64,000 nt of DNA from Naasia sp. SYSU D00948. GTDB lineage: Bacteria; Actinomycetota; Actinomycetes; Actinomycetales; Microbacteriaceae. The first letter of the stretch is position 1. Each line of letters starts with the position of its first letter. Below are positions 52,184 to 62,599 of the stretch, in pieces. The notes beneath the pieces are model-generated. The model saw nothing but the letters and a program-made list of their open reading frames with translations. It made no database searches and was not told where the DNA came from. The DNA lies in NCBI RefSeq assembly GCF_017916515.1, contig NZ_JAFMTA010000001.1, forward strand, positions 1,539,127 to 1,603,126, in the 5' to 3' direction. The position numbers and the translations under genes were made by a program.

Positions 52184-54229
52184 GTGGTCACCGCCCTCTA
52201 TCGCCGCTACCGTCCCGAGACGTTCGCGGAGCTGATCGGGCAGGCCCAGGTCACCGACCCGCTGCGCACCGCTCTGCGCACGAACCGCGTCCACCACGCC
52301 TACCTCTTCAGCGGTCCGCGGGGCTGCGGCAAGACCACGTCGGCGCGCATCCTGGCCCGCTGCCTGAACTGCGAGCAGGGCCCGACGGACACCCCGTGCG
52401 GCGTCTGCCCGAGCTGCGTGGAGCTGAGCCGCAACGGGGGCGGCTCGCTCGATGTGGTCGAGATCGACGCGGCGAGCCACAACGGCGTCGACGACGCCCG
52501 CGATCTGCGGGAGCGGGCCATCTTCGCGCCGGCCCGCGACCGGTTCAAGATCTTCATCCTCGACGAGGCGCACATGGTCACGCCTCAGGGCTTCAACGCC
52601 CTGCTCAAGATCGTCGAGGAGCCGCCGGAGCACGTGAAGTTCGTGTTCGCGACGACGGAGCCCGACAAGGTCATCGGGACGATCCGGTCGCGGACCCACC
52701 ACTACCCGTTCCGGCTCGTGCCGCCCGCGCAGATGCTCGAGTACCTGCAGCAGCTGTGCGAGTCCGAGAACGTCAAGGTCGCGGCCGGCGTGCTTCCGCT
52801 CGTGGTGCGAGCCGGCGGCGGGTCCGTCCGCGACACACTGTCGCTGCTCGACCAGCTCATCGCCGGATCCGAGGGCGACAGCATCGACTACGAGCGGGCG
52901 GTCGCCCTCCTCGGCTACACGCACGGCGCCCTGCTCGACGAGGTCGTCGTCGCGCTCGGCACGCGGGACGGGGCGGCGGCGTTCGGCGCGGTGGACCGCG
53001 TGATCCAGACCGGGCAGGACCCGCGGCGCTTCGTCGAGGACCTGCTCGAGCGGCTCCGCGACCTCATCGTCGTCGCGGCGACGGGCGAGAACGCCGGCGC
53101 AGTGCTCCGCGGCGTCCCGGCCGAGCAGCTCGAGTCCTACCGGGTGCAGGCCGCCCACTTCGGCGCCGCCGAGCTGTCGCGTGCGGCCGACGTCATCAAT
53201 GACGCCCTGACCGAGATGACGGGGGCGACCTCGCCGCGCCTCCACCTCGAGCTGATGATCGCCCGCGTGCTCGTCACGGCGAGCGACGGCAGCGCGAGCG
53301 GTGCGCTCGCCCGGGTCGAGCGGCTGGAGCGCCGCGTGGGGGTCGCCGCGACTGCGTCCGCTCCCGCCGCGTCGCAGGGTGCCCCGGTCGCTCCTGCCGC
53401 AGCGTCCCGGTCCGCCGCCGCTCCGGGTCCCGCGCCCGCCGTCGCGTCCGCGCCCGCGGTCGCGCCCGCCACCGCTGCGTCCGCGACGGGCGCTGGCTCC
53501 GCTCCTGTGGCTCCCGCGTCGGTGCCCGCCGCCGCAGCGTCCGCCCCGGCAGCGCCGGCACGGACCGAGCCCTCGACGCCCGAGCGTCCCGAACCCGCAG
53601 CGCGTCCCGCGGCATCGGCTCCCGTGAGCGAGCCGGGCTGGGAGGTCCGCGTCCCGGGCTCCGGCGCGTCCCGGTCCGCCCCCGCGCCCGCCGCCCAGGG
53701 CAACCCGGGCCAGTCCGGTCAGTCCGGGCCGGCGATTCGGCCCGGAACCGCCGAAGAGGCCCGGGATGCCGTGCCGGCCCCGGCGGCGTCCGCGGTCCCG
53801 CTCGACCTGCAGCGGGTCCGGGACTCCTGGCCGGAGATCCTCGAGGCGGTCAAGCGGATCAAGCTCAGTGCCTGGACGGTGGTCTACACCGCCCAGCCGC
53901 TGGCGCTGCGCGAGGACATCCTCACCCTCGGCTTCGTCAGCGAGAACGACGTCGCCGGCTTCCGGCAGCAGCAGGCCGCCGGCCAGGGCGTGAGCGAGAT
54001 CCTGCGCCAGGCGATCCTCGACGTCCTCGGCACCCGCGTGAAATTCCTCGCGCGCGTGGACGCGCCCGACCTCCCGGCGGCGCCCGCTCGCGCGACGGCA
54101 CCCGCCACGACGAGCCGGCCGTCCCCGGCCCGGAACGAGCCGCAGCGCTACGGGGAGGCCGTCGTGCGCGAGATCCTCGGCGCGAGCTTCATCGAGGAGA
54201 CCTCGCTCCCGCCGCGGACGAGGGAGTAG
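52184..54229 (+). CDS. dnaX: DNA polymerase III gamma/tau subunit
   Basis: This 681-residue clamp-loader ATPase has ALYRRYRPETFAELIGQ, Walker A FSGPRGCGKTTSARILA (about 45-61), the zinc module CLNCEQGPTDTPCGVCPSC, DEExx-type ILDEAHMV, and an arginine-finger region TIRSRTHHYPF. A 140-residue Ala/Pro/Ser linker (about 390-530) precedes a C-terminal tau-like domain (about 540-640). No slippery A-run was seen, so only the long form is expected. recR starts 3 nt after the stop. Confidence 0.95.
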   Translation: MVTALYRRYRPETFAELIGQAQVTDPLRTALRTNRVHHAYLFSGPRGCGKTTSARILARCLNCEQGPTDTPCGVCPSCVELSRNGGGSLDVVEIDAASHNGVDDARDLRERAIFAPARDRFKIFILDEAHMVTPQGFNALLKIVEEPPEHVKFVFATTEPDKVIGTIRSRTHHYPFRLVPPAQMLEYLQQLCESENVKVAAGVLPLVVRAGGGSVRDTLSLLDQLIAGSEGDSIDYERAVALLGYTHGALLDEVVVALGTRDGAAAFGAVDRVIQTGQDPRRFVEDLLERLRDLIVVAATGENAGAVLRGVPAEQLESYRVQAAHFGAAELSRAADVINDALTEMTGATSPRLHLELMIARVLVTASDGSASGALARVERLERRVGVAATASAPAASQGAPVAPAAASRSAAAPGPAPAVASAPAVAPATAASATGAGSAPVAPASVPAAAASAPAAPARTEPSTPERPEPAARPAASAPVSEPGWEVRVPGSGASRSAPAPAAQGNPGQSGQSGPAIRPGTAEEARDAVPAPAASAVPLDLQRVRDSWPEILEAVKRIKLSAWTVVYTAQPLALREDILTLGFVSENDVAGFRQQQAAGQGVSEILRQAILDVLGTRVKFLARVDAPDLPAAPARATAPATTSRPSPARNEPQRYGEAVVREILGASFIEETSLPPRTRE

Positions 54230-54232
54230 CGC

Positions 54233-54832
54233 GTGTACGAGGGCATCGTCCAGGAGCTGATCGACGAGCTCGGCCGGCTCCCGGGCATCGGGCCGAAGTC
54301 GGCGCAGCGCATCGCGTTCCACATCGTCCAGACCCAGAACTTCGACGTGCAGCGCCTCGGCAAGCTGCTGCTCGAGGTGCGCGAGAAGGTCCGGTTCTGC
54401 GCGGACTGCGGAAACGTCGCGGACCAGGAGCGCTGCAACATCTGCCGCGACCCGCGCCGCAACCGCTCCCTGATCTGCGTGGTCGAGGAGGCGAAGGACG
54501 TCGTGGCGATCGAGCGCACCCGGGAGTTCCGCGGGCTGTACCACGTGCTCGGCGGAGCGATCAGCCCGATCGACGGCGTCGGGCCGGAGGACCTCCGCAT
54601 CCGCGAGCTGCTCCAGCGCCTCGCAGACGGCAGCGTCGAGGAGGTCATCATCGCGACCGACCCCAACCTGGAGGGCGAGGCGACGGCGACCTACCTGTCC
54701 CGCCTGCTGCGCACGATGGAGATGCGGGTCAGCCGCCTCGCCTCGGGCCTCCCGGTCGGCGGAGACCTCGAGTACGCCGACGAGGTCACCCTGGGCCGGG
54801 CCTTCGAGGGCCGCCGCCTCGTCGAGCACTGA
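54233..54832 (+). CDS. recR: Recombination mediator RecR
   Basis: This 199-residue DNA repair protein works with RecO to load RecA at gaps. It shows the helix-hairpin-helix [15 protein letters not shown], the four-cysteine zinc finger [16 protein letters not shown] (about 58-73), and a Toprim domain with [12 protein letters not shown] and [12 protein letters not shown]. It starts with GTG 54233 directly after dnaX and is co-transcribed with it. Confidence 0.97.
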   Translation: MYEGIVQELIDELGRLPGIGPKSAQRIAFHIVQTQNFDVQRLGKLLLEVREKVRFCADCGNVADQERCNICRDPRRNRSLICVVEEAKDVVAIERTREFRGLYHVLGGAISPIDGVGPEDLRIRELLQRLADGSVEEVIIATDPNLEGEATATYLSRLLRTMEMRVSRLASGLPVGGDLEYADEVTLGRAFEGRRLVEH

Positions 54833-54871
54833 TACCCCCGGACCGTCCGCCCGTCCGTCCCGAATCCGCCA

Positions 54872-54960
54872 CTCTCGCTCAGCAGGAACACCGGGCATCC
54901 AGCAGGTGATTCGGCGCCGGATGTTCCTGCTGGACGCCGACTTCTCCTGCTGAGCGAGAG
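54872..54960. repeat. Nested palindromic element, copy 2
   Basis: Outer arms CTCTCGCTCAGCAGGA (54872-54887) and TCCTGCTGAGCGAGAG (54945-54960) are perfect; inner arms TCCAGCAGG (54898-54906) and CCTGCTGGA (54926-54934) are perfect too. It lies between recR and lysC. Relative to copy 1, CAACAGGC/GCCTGTTG is replaced by CAGCAGGA/TCCTGCTG, so pairing is kept by paired changes. Confidence 0.85.
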
Positions 54961-55071
54961 GACGAAGCGGCGGTTACGCCCCTCGGCGACCCCATGCCGG
55001 ACCGGCCAGTAGAATCGTCGGCGGCCGTCGCGGGGGATCCCGATATCCGCGGCCGGATCCAGGAGTCGCGA

Positions 55072-57443
<2,372 letters not shown>

Positions 57444-57531
57444 CCCCGGAGCACATTCGAAAGCCCTGGCGAGGCACCGAGCGTCGACCTGAGCCGGCGG
57501 CGTCGCCGCTCGCGCGGCCTGGCGCCCGCCC

Positions 57532-58173
57532 TCAACCGGCGGGCGGGCGCTCGCCGGGACGCTCGGCGGAACCTTCGAGAAGCCGGCGGGCGGCGTCCTG
57601 GTGGGCGATCCTGCGCAGCGCGAGCAGCACGGGCTCGTACAGCGCCGTCCCGAGCACCGCGTACTCGACGGCGCTGCCCGCTCCGTGCGGCATGGCCCTG
57701 ATGTCGTACTCGGCGAGGGCGCCGATGGCGCGCCCGTAGGCGTCGAGCCGCTCGCCGGTGGGAGGAAGGCCTGCGGCCTCGGCCGCCGCGAGCGCGTGCT
57801 CGAGCTGCGCCGCGGCCGGGTAATCGGGATCCCACCGCATCCCCAGCCGTTCCACGGCCGCGCGAGCGCGGGGGAGGTCGTCCCCCTGCTCCCGGGGATA
57901 CGGCGGCAGGGCGCCCACGGCCGTCCCGAGCGCCGCGAAGAGATCGTCGCCCGGAACGTCGATCACGGCGAGGACCTGCCGGATCTTCGCGAGAGGAAGA
58001 CCCGCCACCTCGCTCAGGGCCCGGATCACGGCCACCCGGCGGACATGCTCCTCCGTGTAGTCCGCCTGCGTCGCGGCGGTCGACCGGCCCGCCGGCAGCA
58101 GCCCCTCCCGGAGGTAGTACTTGATGGTGGCGAGGGGAGTGCCGGTCCGCTGCACGAGCTCCGAGACGCGCAC
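57532..58173 (-). CDS. MerR-family transcriptional regulator
   Basis: This 213-residue regulator begins with a MerR winged helix (VRVSELVQRTGTPLATIKYYLREGLLPAGR, YTEEHVRRVAVIRAL) and a long C-terminal helical effector domain (about 75-213). No metal-binding cysteines are present, so it probably senses an organic compound. The GTG at 58173 follows GGGGAACGG. It is divergent from a small membrane-protein gene, and two overlapping palindromes lie between them; these two genes likely form a control pair. Confidence 0.86.
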   Translation of the reverse strand: MRVSELVQRTGTPLATIKYYLREGLLPAGRSTAATQADYTEEHVRRVAVIRALSEVAGLPLAKIRQVLAVIDVPGDDLFAALGTAVGALPPYPREQGDDLPRARAAVERLGMRWDPDYPAAAQLEHALAAAEAAGLPPTGERLDAYGRAIGALAEYDIRAMPHGAGSAVEYAVLGTALYEPVLLALRRIAHQDAARRLLEGSAERPGERPPAG

Positions 58174-58190
58174 CCCGTTCCCCTTCTCCC

Positions 58191-58227
58191 TTGACTTCGG
58201 ATAGTACAGGTATCCAATATAGATACC
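58191..58227 (+). promoter_or_regulatory. MerR-type promoter/operator
   Basis: TTGACT (58191-58196) is followed by an AT-rich -10 region (CAATAT/TATAGAT, 58215-58224) with a spacer of 18-21 nt, and two overlapping dyads: GGATA-N7-TATCC (58199-58215) and GGTATC-N7-GATACC (58209-58227). MerR proteins typically bind dyads within overlong spacers. Confidence 0.65.
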
Positions 58228-58644
58228 ATGACTATCCAACCCGAGACGCAGGTCCTGATCGGCGTGCTCCTGCTCGCTCTCGTGACGGTCGAGTCGGGCG
58301 GGTACTTCATGACCCGCGTCGTCCGCCGCATGTTCCCGGCGAACGGGCTGCAGACGAGCTTCTTCCGTGCGGGCCACGCGCACGCGGGGGTGCTCCTCGT
58401 GCTCAGCATCGTGATCCTCTCCGTCCTCGACTCCGCGGACCTGCCGCTCGCGTGGGACCTCGTCGCCCGCAACGGGGTGCCGCTCGCGGCGATCCTCATG
58501 CCCGCCGGCTTCTTCCTCTCGGTGCTCGGCCGCGATCCGAAGCGCCCCAACCGCCTGATCCTGCTGCTCTGGATCGGCGCGGCGAGCCTGACGATCGGCC
58601 TGATCGCGGCGGGGATCGGTCTGCTGGTCGCTGGGCTCTCCTGA
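58228..58644 (+). CDS. Small four-helix membrane protein
   Basis: This 138-residue protein has four predicted membrane segments and a conserved-looking segment GLQTSFFRAGHAHAGVLLVLSIV, with two histidines near the second helix. I do not recognise a named family. It is controlled by the divergent MerR regulator by position. Its function is unknown; the H-A-H motif might bind a metal or cofactor, which is speculation. Confidence 0.8.
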   Translation: MTIQPETQVLIGVLLLALVTVESGGYFMTRVVRRMFPANGLQTSFFRAGHAHAGVLLVLSIVILSVLDSADLPLAWDLVARNGVPLAAILMPAGFFLSVLGRDPKRPNRLILLLWIGAASLTIGLIAAGIGLLVAGLS

Positions 58645-58670
58645 GGGCCGGAGCGCCCCCGGTGCCCCCG

Positions 58671-58676
58671 TAGGAT
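58671..58676 (+). promoter_or_regulatory. -10 box of leaderless mqo
   Basis: TAGGAT lies 6 nt before ATG 58683. GGAGG overlaps the same few bases, so a very short leader cannot be excluded. Confidence 0.5.
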
Positions 58677-58682
58677 GGAGGC

Positions 58683-60155
58683 ATGGCATCGGCTGGGCCC
58701 GTCGACGTTGTGCTCATAGGCGGCGGGATCATGAGCGCGACTCTCGGCACCCTTCTCCAGCAGCTGGAGCCCTCCTGGTCGATCTCGCTGTACGAGCGGC
58801 TCGACGCGGTGGCGGAGGAGAGCAGCAACCCGTGGAACAACGCGGGCACCGGGCACGCGGCGTTCTGCGAGCTGAACTACACGCCGGAACGGCCCGACGG
58901 GCGCATCGACATCCGCAGCGCGATCAAGGTGAACGAGCAGTTCCAGATCTCGCGGCAGTTCTGGTCGCATCTCGTCGACTCCGCGCTGGTGCCCGAGGCG
59001 TCCGCCTTCGTCAACTCGGTTCCGCACATGACCTTCGTCCGCGGGGCGGAGAACGTCCGCTACCTGCGGGCGCGCCACGAGCTGCTCAAGGATCACCCGC
59101 TGTTCGCCGGCCTGGAGTACTCCGAGGATCCGCGCGTCATCCACCGGTGGGCCCCGCTGCTCATCGAGGGCCGGCGCAAGGACGAGCCGGTGGCCGCGAC
59201 CCGCATCGAGGCGGGGACGGACGTCGACTTCGGAGCGCTCACGCGCGTGCTGATCGACCGGATGGTCGAGAACGGCGCGGAGCTCCACCTCAAGTCCGAG
59301 GTGAAGGGCCTGCGCAAGGACGCCGACGGGCTCTGGCGGGTCCGGGTGGGCGGGCCCGGGGGCTCGCAGGAGGTCTCCGCCCGCTTCGTGTTCGTGGGCG
59401 CCGGCGGCTGGGCGCTCAAGCTCCTGCAGAAGTCGCGGATCCCCGAGGCCCGCGGGTACGGCGTCTTCCCCATCAGCGGCCAGTTCCTGCGCACCGACAA
59501 CCCCGAGGTCGTGCGGCGCCACCAGGCGAAGGTGTACGGCAAGGCGTCCGTCGGCGCGCCGCCGATGTCGGTGCCGCACCTCGACACGCGGATCGTGGAC
59601 GGCCAGGCGTCCCTGATGTTCGGCCCCTATGCGGGCTTCAGTCCGAAGTTCCTGAAGAAGGGGTCCCTGCTCGACCTCTTCCTGTCCGTCAAGCCGCACA
59701 ACCTGATCCCGATGCTGGCCGTGGCGAAGGACAACATCAACCTCGTGCGCTACCTGATCGGGGAGGTGCTCGCGACCCGGGGCAAGAAGTTCGCCAGCCT
59801 GCGCGAGTTCTACCCGAGGGCGAAGCGATCGGACTGGCGGCTCATCGTGGCCGGCCAGCGGGCCCAGGTGATCAAGCCCGACAAGCGGAAGGGTGGGGTG
59901 CTGCAGTTCGGCACCGAGGTCATCGCCGCGGCCGACGGCACCATCGCCGGCCTGCTGGGTGCGTCTCCTGGCGCCTCGACGGCGGCTCCGATCATGTTCG
60001 ACCTGCTCAAGCGCTGCTTCCCGGACCGGGTCTCGACATGGGAGCCGCGCCTTCGGAAGATCGTCCCGACGTACGGCACGCTCCTGTCGAAGGCGCCCGA
60101 GCGGGCCGAGGAGGTCCTCGAGGAGACCGCGCGCGTCCTGCGCCTCACCGCCTGA
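58683..60155 (+). CDS. mqo: Malate:quinone oxidoreductase
   Basis: This 490-residue FAD enzyme oxidises malate to oxaloacetate and passes electrons to quinone at the membrane. It has VDVVLIGGGIMSATLGTLL for FAD binding, SSNPWNNAGTGHAAFCELNYTPE, FVGAGGWALKLLQKS, and FGPYAGFSPKFLKKGS, all typical of Mqo. The length is normal. It is a single gene with a predicted leaderless promoter. Confidence 0.97.
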   Translation: MASAGPVDVVLIGGGIMSATLGTLLQQLEPSWSISLYERLDAVAEESSNPWNNAGTGHAAFCELNYTPERPDGRIDIRSAIKVNEQFQISRQFWSHLVDSALVPEASAFVNSVPHMTFVRGAENVRYLRARHELLKDHPLFAGLEYSEDPRVIHRWAPLLIEGRRKDEPVAATRIEAGTDVDFGALTRVLIDRMVENGAELHLKSEVKGLRKDADGLWRVRVGGPGGSQEVSARFVFVGAGGWALKLLQKSRIPEARGYGVFPISGQFLRTDNPEVVRRHQAKVYGKASVGAPPMSVPHLDTRIVDGQASLMFGPYAGFSPKFLKKGSLLDLFLSVKPHNLIPMLAVAKDNINLVRYLIGEVLATRGKKFASLREFYPRAKRSDWRLIVAGQRAQVIKPDKRKGGVLQFGTEVIAAADGTIAGLLGASPGASTAAPIMFDLLKRCFPDRVSTWEPRLRKIVPTYGTLLSKAPERAEEVLEETARVLRLTA

Positions 60156-60158
60156 GAC

Positions 60159-60187
60159 TTGACCGGTCTTCGAACATGTGTTCGAAT
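60159..60187 (+). promoter_or_regulatory. Promoter with LexA (SOS) box
   Basis: TTGACC (60159-60164) and TCGAAT (60182-60187) are separated by 17 nt and predict a start at ATG 60194. The spacer and -10 box are covered by TCGAAC-ATGT-GTTCGA (60170-60185), a perfect match to the actinobacterial SOS consensus TCGAAC-N4-GTTCGA. Confidence 0.88.
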
Positions 60188-60193
60188 ACCGGC

Positions 60194-61228
60194 ATGAGGT
60201 GGAGCGCACAGGAGCTGGGCGTGGATCAGGTGGATGCCCTGCCCGGGCTCGCGCGCCTGAACAACCTCGTCCGCTCGGTGCGCACGCCCGAGTTCGCCGG
60301 CGTCACCTTCCACGAGGTGCTCGCCAAGAGCGCGCTCAACAAGGTGCCGGGGCCTGAGCGCTTCGGCTTCGGCTGGACCATCAACCCGTACCGCGGCTGC
60401 AGCCATGCCTGCACCTACTGCTTCGCGCGACCGACCCACGAGTACCTCGAGCTGAACGCGGGCGAGGACTTCGACCGGCAGATCATCGTGAAGATCAACG
60501 TCGCCGAGGTGCTGCGGAAGGAGCTCGCCTCGCCGCGCTGGGCCCGGAAGCCGGTCGCGCTGGGCACGAACACGGATCCGTACCAGCGCGCGGAGGGACG
60601 CTACCGCCTGATGCCGGAGATCCTCACCGCGCTCGCCGACTCCGGCACGCCGATCTCGATCCTCACGAAGGGCACCCTCCTCCGGCGCGACCTCGACCTG
60701 CTCGCCGACCTGTCGCAGCGCGTGCCCGTCGACCTCGCGATGTCGATCGCCGTGTACGACGACGAGCTGCAGCAGTCGGTCGAGCCGGGAACGCCCACGA
60801 CTGCGGCCCGGCTCGCCACCGTCGCGGCGGCCCGGGAGCGGGGACTGCCGTGCAGCGTCTTCGTGATGCCGGTGCTGCCGTATCTCACCGACACCACGTC
60901 GCATCTCGACCGCGCCTTCTCCCAGATCGCGGAGGCCGACGCGACGTCCGTTCTGCACACGGCGCTCTACCTCAAGCCCGGGACCAAGGAGTGGTTCCTG
61001 GCCTGGCTCGACCGCGAGCGGCCCGACCTGTCGCCCCGATACCGCCGGCTGTACGCCAAGGGCGCGTACGCTCCCGCCGAATACCGCACCTGGCTCGCGC
61101 AGCGGATCACCCCGCTACTGCGGAAGCACGGGCTGCGAACGGGGCGCACGGATCCGGCCACGGGGGCGGTGCTCTCGAGCGCTGCGGCCGCCCAGTCGGC
61201 CCCGTCCCCGGTGCCGACCCTCTTCTAG
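60194..61228 (+). CDS. Radical SAM protein, Rv2578c / spore-photoproduct-lyase-like
   Basis: This 344-residue protein carries the radical SAM motif CSHACTYC (CxxxCxxC) in NPYRGCSHACTYCFARPTHEYL and a TIM-barrel with LGTNTDPYQRAE and ILTKGTLLRRDLDLL. It belongs to the Rv2578c group, annotated as SplB-like DNA repair proteins. The start MRWSAQELG at ATG 60194 coincides with the predicted transcription start. The LexA box makes a DNA-damage role likely; the reaction is unknown. Confidence 0.88.
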   Translation: MRWSAQELGVDQVDALPGLARLNNLVRSVRTPEFAGVTFHEVLAKSALNKVPGPERFGFGWTINPYRGCSHACTYCFARPTHEYLELNAGEDFDRQIIVKINVAEVLRKELASPRWARKPVALGTNTDPYQRAEGRYRLMPEILTALADSGTPISILTKGTLLRRDLDLLADLSQRVPVDLAMSIAVYDDELQQSVEPGTPTTAARLATVAAARERGLPCSVFVMPVLPYLTDTTSHLDRAFSQIAEADATSVLHTALYLKPGTKEWFLAWLDRERPDLSPRYRRLYAKGAYAPAEYRTWLAQRITPLLRKHGLRTGRTDPATGAVLSSAAAAQSAPSPVPTLF

Positions 61229-61229
61229 C

Positions 61230-61304
61230 TGTACCCCGTTGTGGGCTGAATGCGGGCGCGTCCCTCGACATCGGGGTACAAAACGCTCGGCCCACTGCCA
61301 TAAT
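61230..61304 (+). promoter_or_regulatory. Promoter and wide inverted repeat before the sensor-kinase operon
   Basis: TGTACCCCG (61230-61238) and CGGGGTACA (61272-61280) are perfect inverted arms 33 nt apart, centre to centre about four helical turns. The right arm overlaps a TACAAA -35-like box (61277-61282), with CATAAT (61299-61304) as -10 box. They may be paired binding sites for the response regulator encoded downstream. Confidence 0.55.
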
Positions 61305-61378
61305 CGGAGGCGGCGGCTCCCCGTCGCCGCCGTCGCCAGCGCCATCAGGGACGGCCCGCCGACACCCCGTGAGGTTCC

Positions 61379-62599
61379 GTGTCCCTCGGTCTGCCCGGCC
61401 ACCTCGCTCCCCGCGCGGTGAGCGCCGGCCTCGCCCGTGCGTCGCACGTGATCGCCGGTGTCTGCCTCCTGGCGGCATTCGCGGCGACGCTGTCGCAGCA
61501 GGTGGCGGCGCCGTCGAGGGTGATCTGGCCGGCCGCGCTCGTGCTGCTGCCGATCCTCGCGCTGCTCGTCGCGGTCGACCGCAACCGATCGCTCCTCCGC
61601 GTCTGCGCCTACCTCGTCGTCGGTGCGGCGCTCAGCTACCTGTACGCCTCCATCCTGCTCGTCCAGGTCCCGATCATCACGACCTCCGGCTCGTGGGTGT
61701 TCACGCTGCTGAAGGTCTCGCTCGTCATGGTCGGCGCCGTCGGGGCACGCACCGCGGGCGCTGTCGTCCCGCCCGCCGCCGGGTGGGTGCTCGCGGAGGC
61801 GTCGATCGGGCTCGCGGCGCTCGGCACCGGCAAGCCGGTCGTGCTCGACGTCACGGCGGGCCTCGCCGTGGCCCTCGTCGTCATCGCCGCGGTCGGGATG
61901 GCGATGACCCGGCCGCGGGCGAGGAGCGTTCAGCCCGCGCTGCACCGGGCCGCCCGTGACGAGCACCTCGCGGCGCTCCGGTCGGCTGCCGAGGCGCGGG
62001 CCGCCGCCCTGCTGCACGACACCGTCCTGAGCGACCTGGCGGCCATCGCCGCCTCGGAGGGGCCCCTCCGCCCCGCCCTCGCCGATCAGCTCCGGCGCGA
62101 CCTGGAGATGATCATCGGGCAGGACTGGTCCGAGTCGGTCCCCCACGGCGCCGTCGGCTCGGGCGAGTGGGCGGGAAGCAGCATCGCTCGCTCGGTGGAG
62201 GAGGGCCGGGCCCTCGGGCTCGACGTCACGGTGTCGGGTGATCCCGCCTCGGTGAGCACCCTGTCCGCGGCGGCGGACGAGACCGTCGGGCTGGCCGTCC
62301 GCCAGCTGCTCGTCAACGTCCACCGGCACGCCGGGGTGGATTCGGCGGAGGTCGTCGTCTACCCGGGTGCCGGGATGGTGTCCGTGATGGTGATCGACGC
62401 CGGGCGCGGCTTCGATGAGCGGGAGACCGGCAGGGACCGCTTCGGCCTGCGGACCTCGGTGCGGTCGCGGGTGGAGAGCATCGGGGGCCGGGTGCAGGTG
62501 TGGTCGGCACCGGGCCGCGGGACGTCCGTGCTCCTCCAGGTGCCGCAGGCGTCCGCCGCCCGCCAGGATCTCGTGGTGGGGACGGGGGACGCCGCATGA
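61379..62599 (+). CDS. Membrane sensor histidine kinase, NarL/DesK type
   Basis: This 406-residue kinase has about six membrane segments (20-175), a HisKA_3-type dimerisation region with LLHDTVLSDLAAIA (H213 as phosphorylation site), and an ATP-binding domain with the N-box LLVNVHRHAG (N313) and VIDAGRGFD (D340). The input is probably sensed in the membrane. It starts GTG 61379 and overlaps the next gene as ATGA; a response regulator follows, so it is the kinase of a two-component system. Confidence 0.85.
   Translation: MSLGLPGHLAPRAVSAGLARASHVIAGVCLLAAFAATLSQQVAAPSRVIWPAALVLLPILALLVAVDRNRSLLRVCAYLVVGAALSYLYASILLVQVPIITTSGSWVFTLLKVSLVMVGAVGARTAGAVVPPAAGWVLAEASIGLAALGTGKPVVLDVTAGLAVALVVIAAVGMAMTRPRARSVQPALHRAARDEHLAALRSAAEARAAALLHDTVLSDLAAIAASEGPLRPALADQLRRDLEMIIGQDWSESVPHGAVGSGEWAGSSIARSVEEGRALGLDVTVSGDPASVSTLSAAADETVGLAVRQLLVNVHRHAGVDSAEVVVYPGAGMVSVMVIDAGRGFDERETGRDRFGLRTSVRSRVESIGGRVQVWSAPGRGTSVLLQVPQASAARQDLVVGTGDAA

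Noticed and set aside
52184-54229. Programmed frameshift in dnaX giving a short gamma form
   Set aside because: No A-rich slippery heptamer followed by a hairpin was found; the Ala/Pro linker is simply low-complexity.
57522-57550. Terminator between asd and merR
   Set aside because: CGCCCGCC/GGCGGGCG pairs, but the hairpin overlaps the end of the merR coding sequence and has no T-tract; in this base composition it may be chance.
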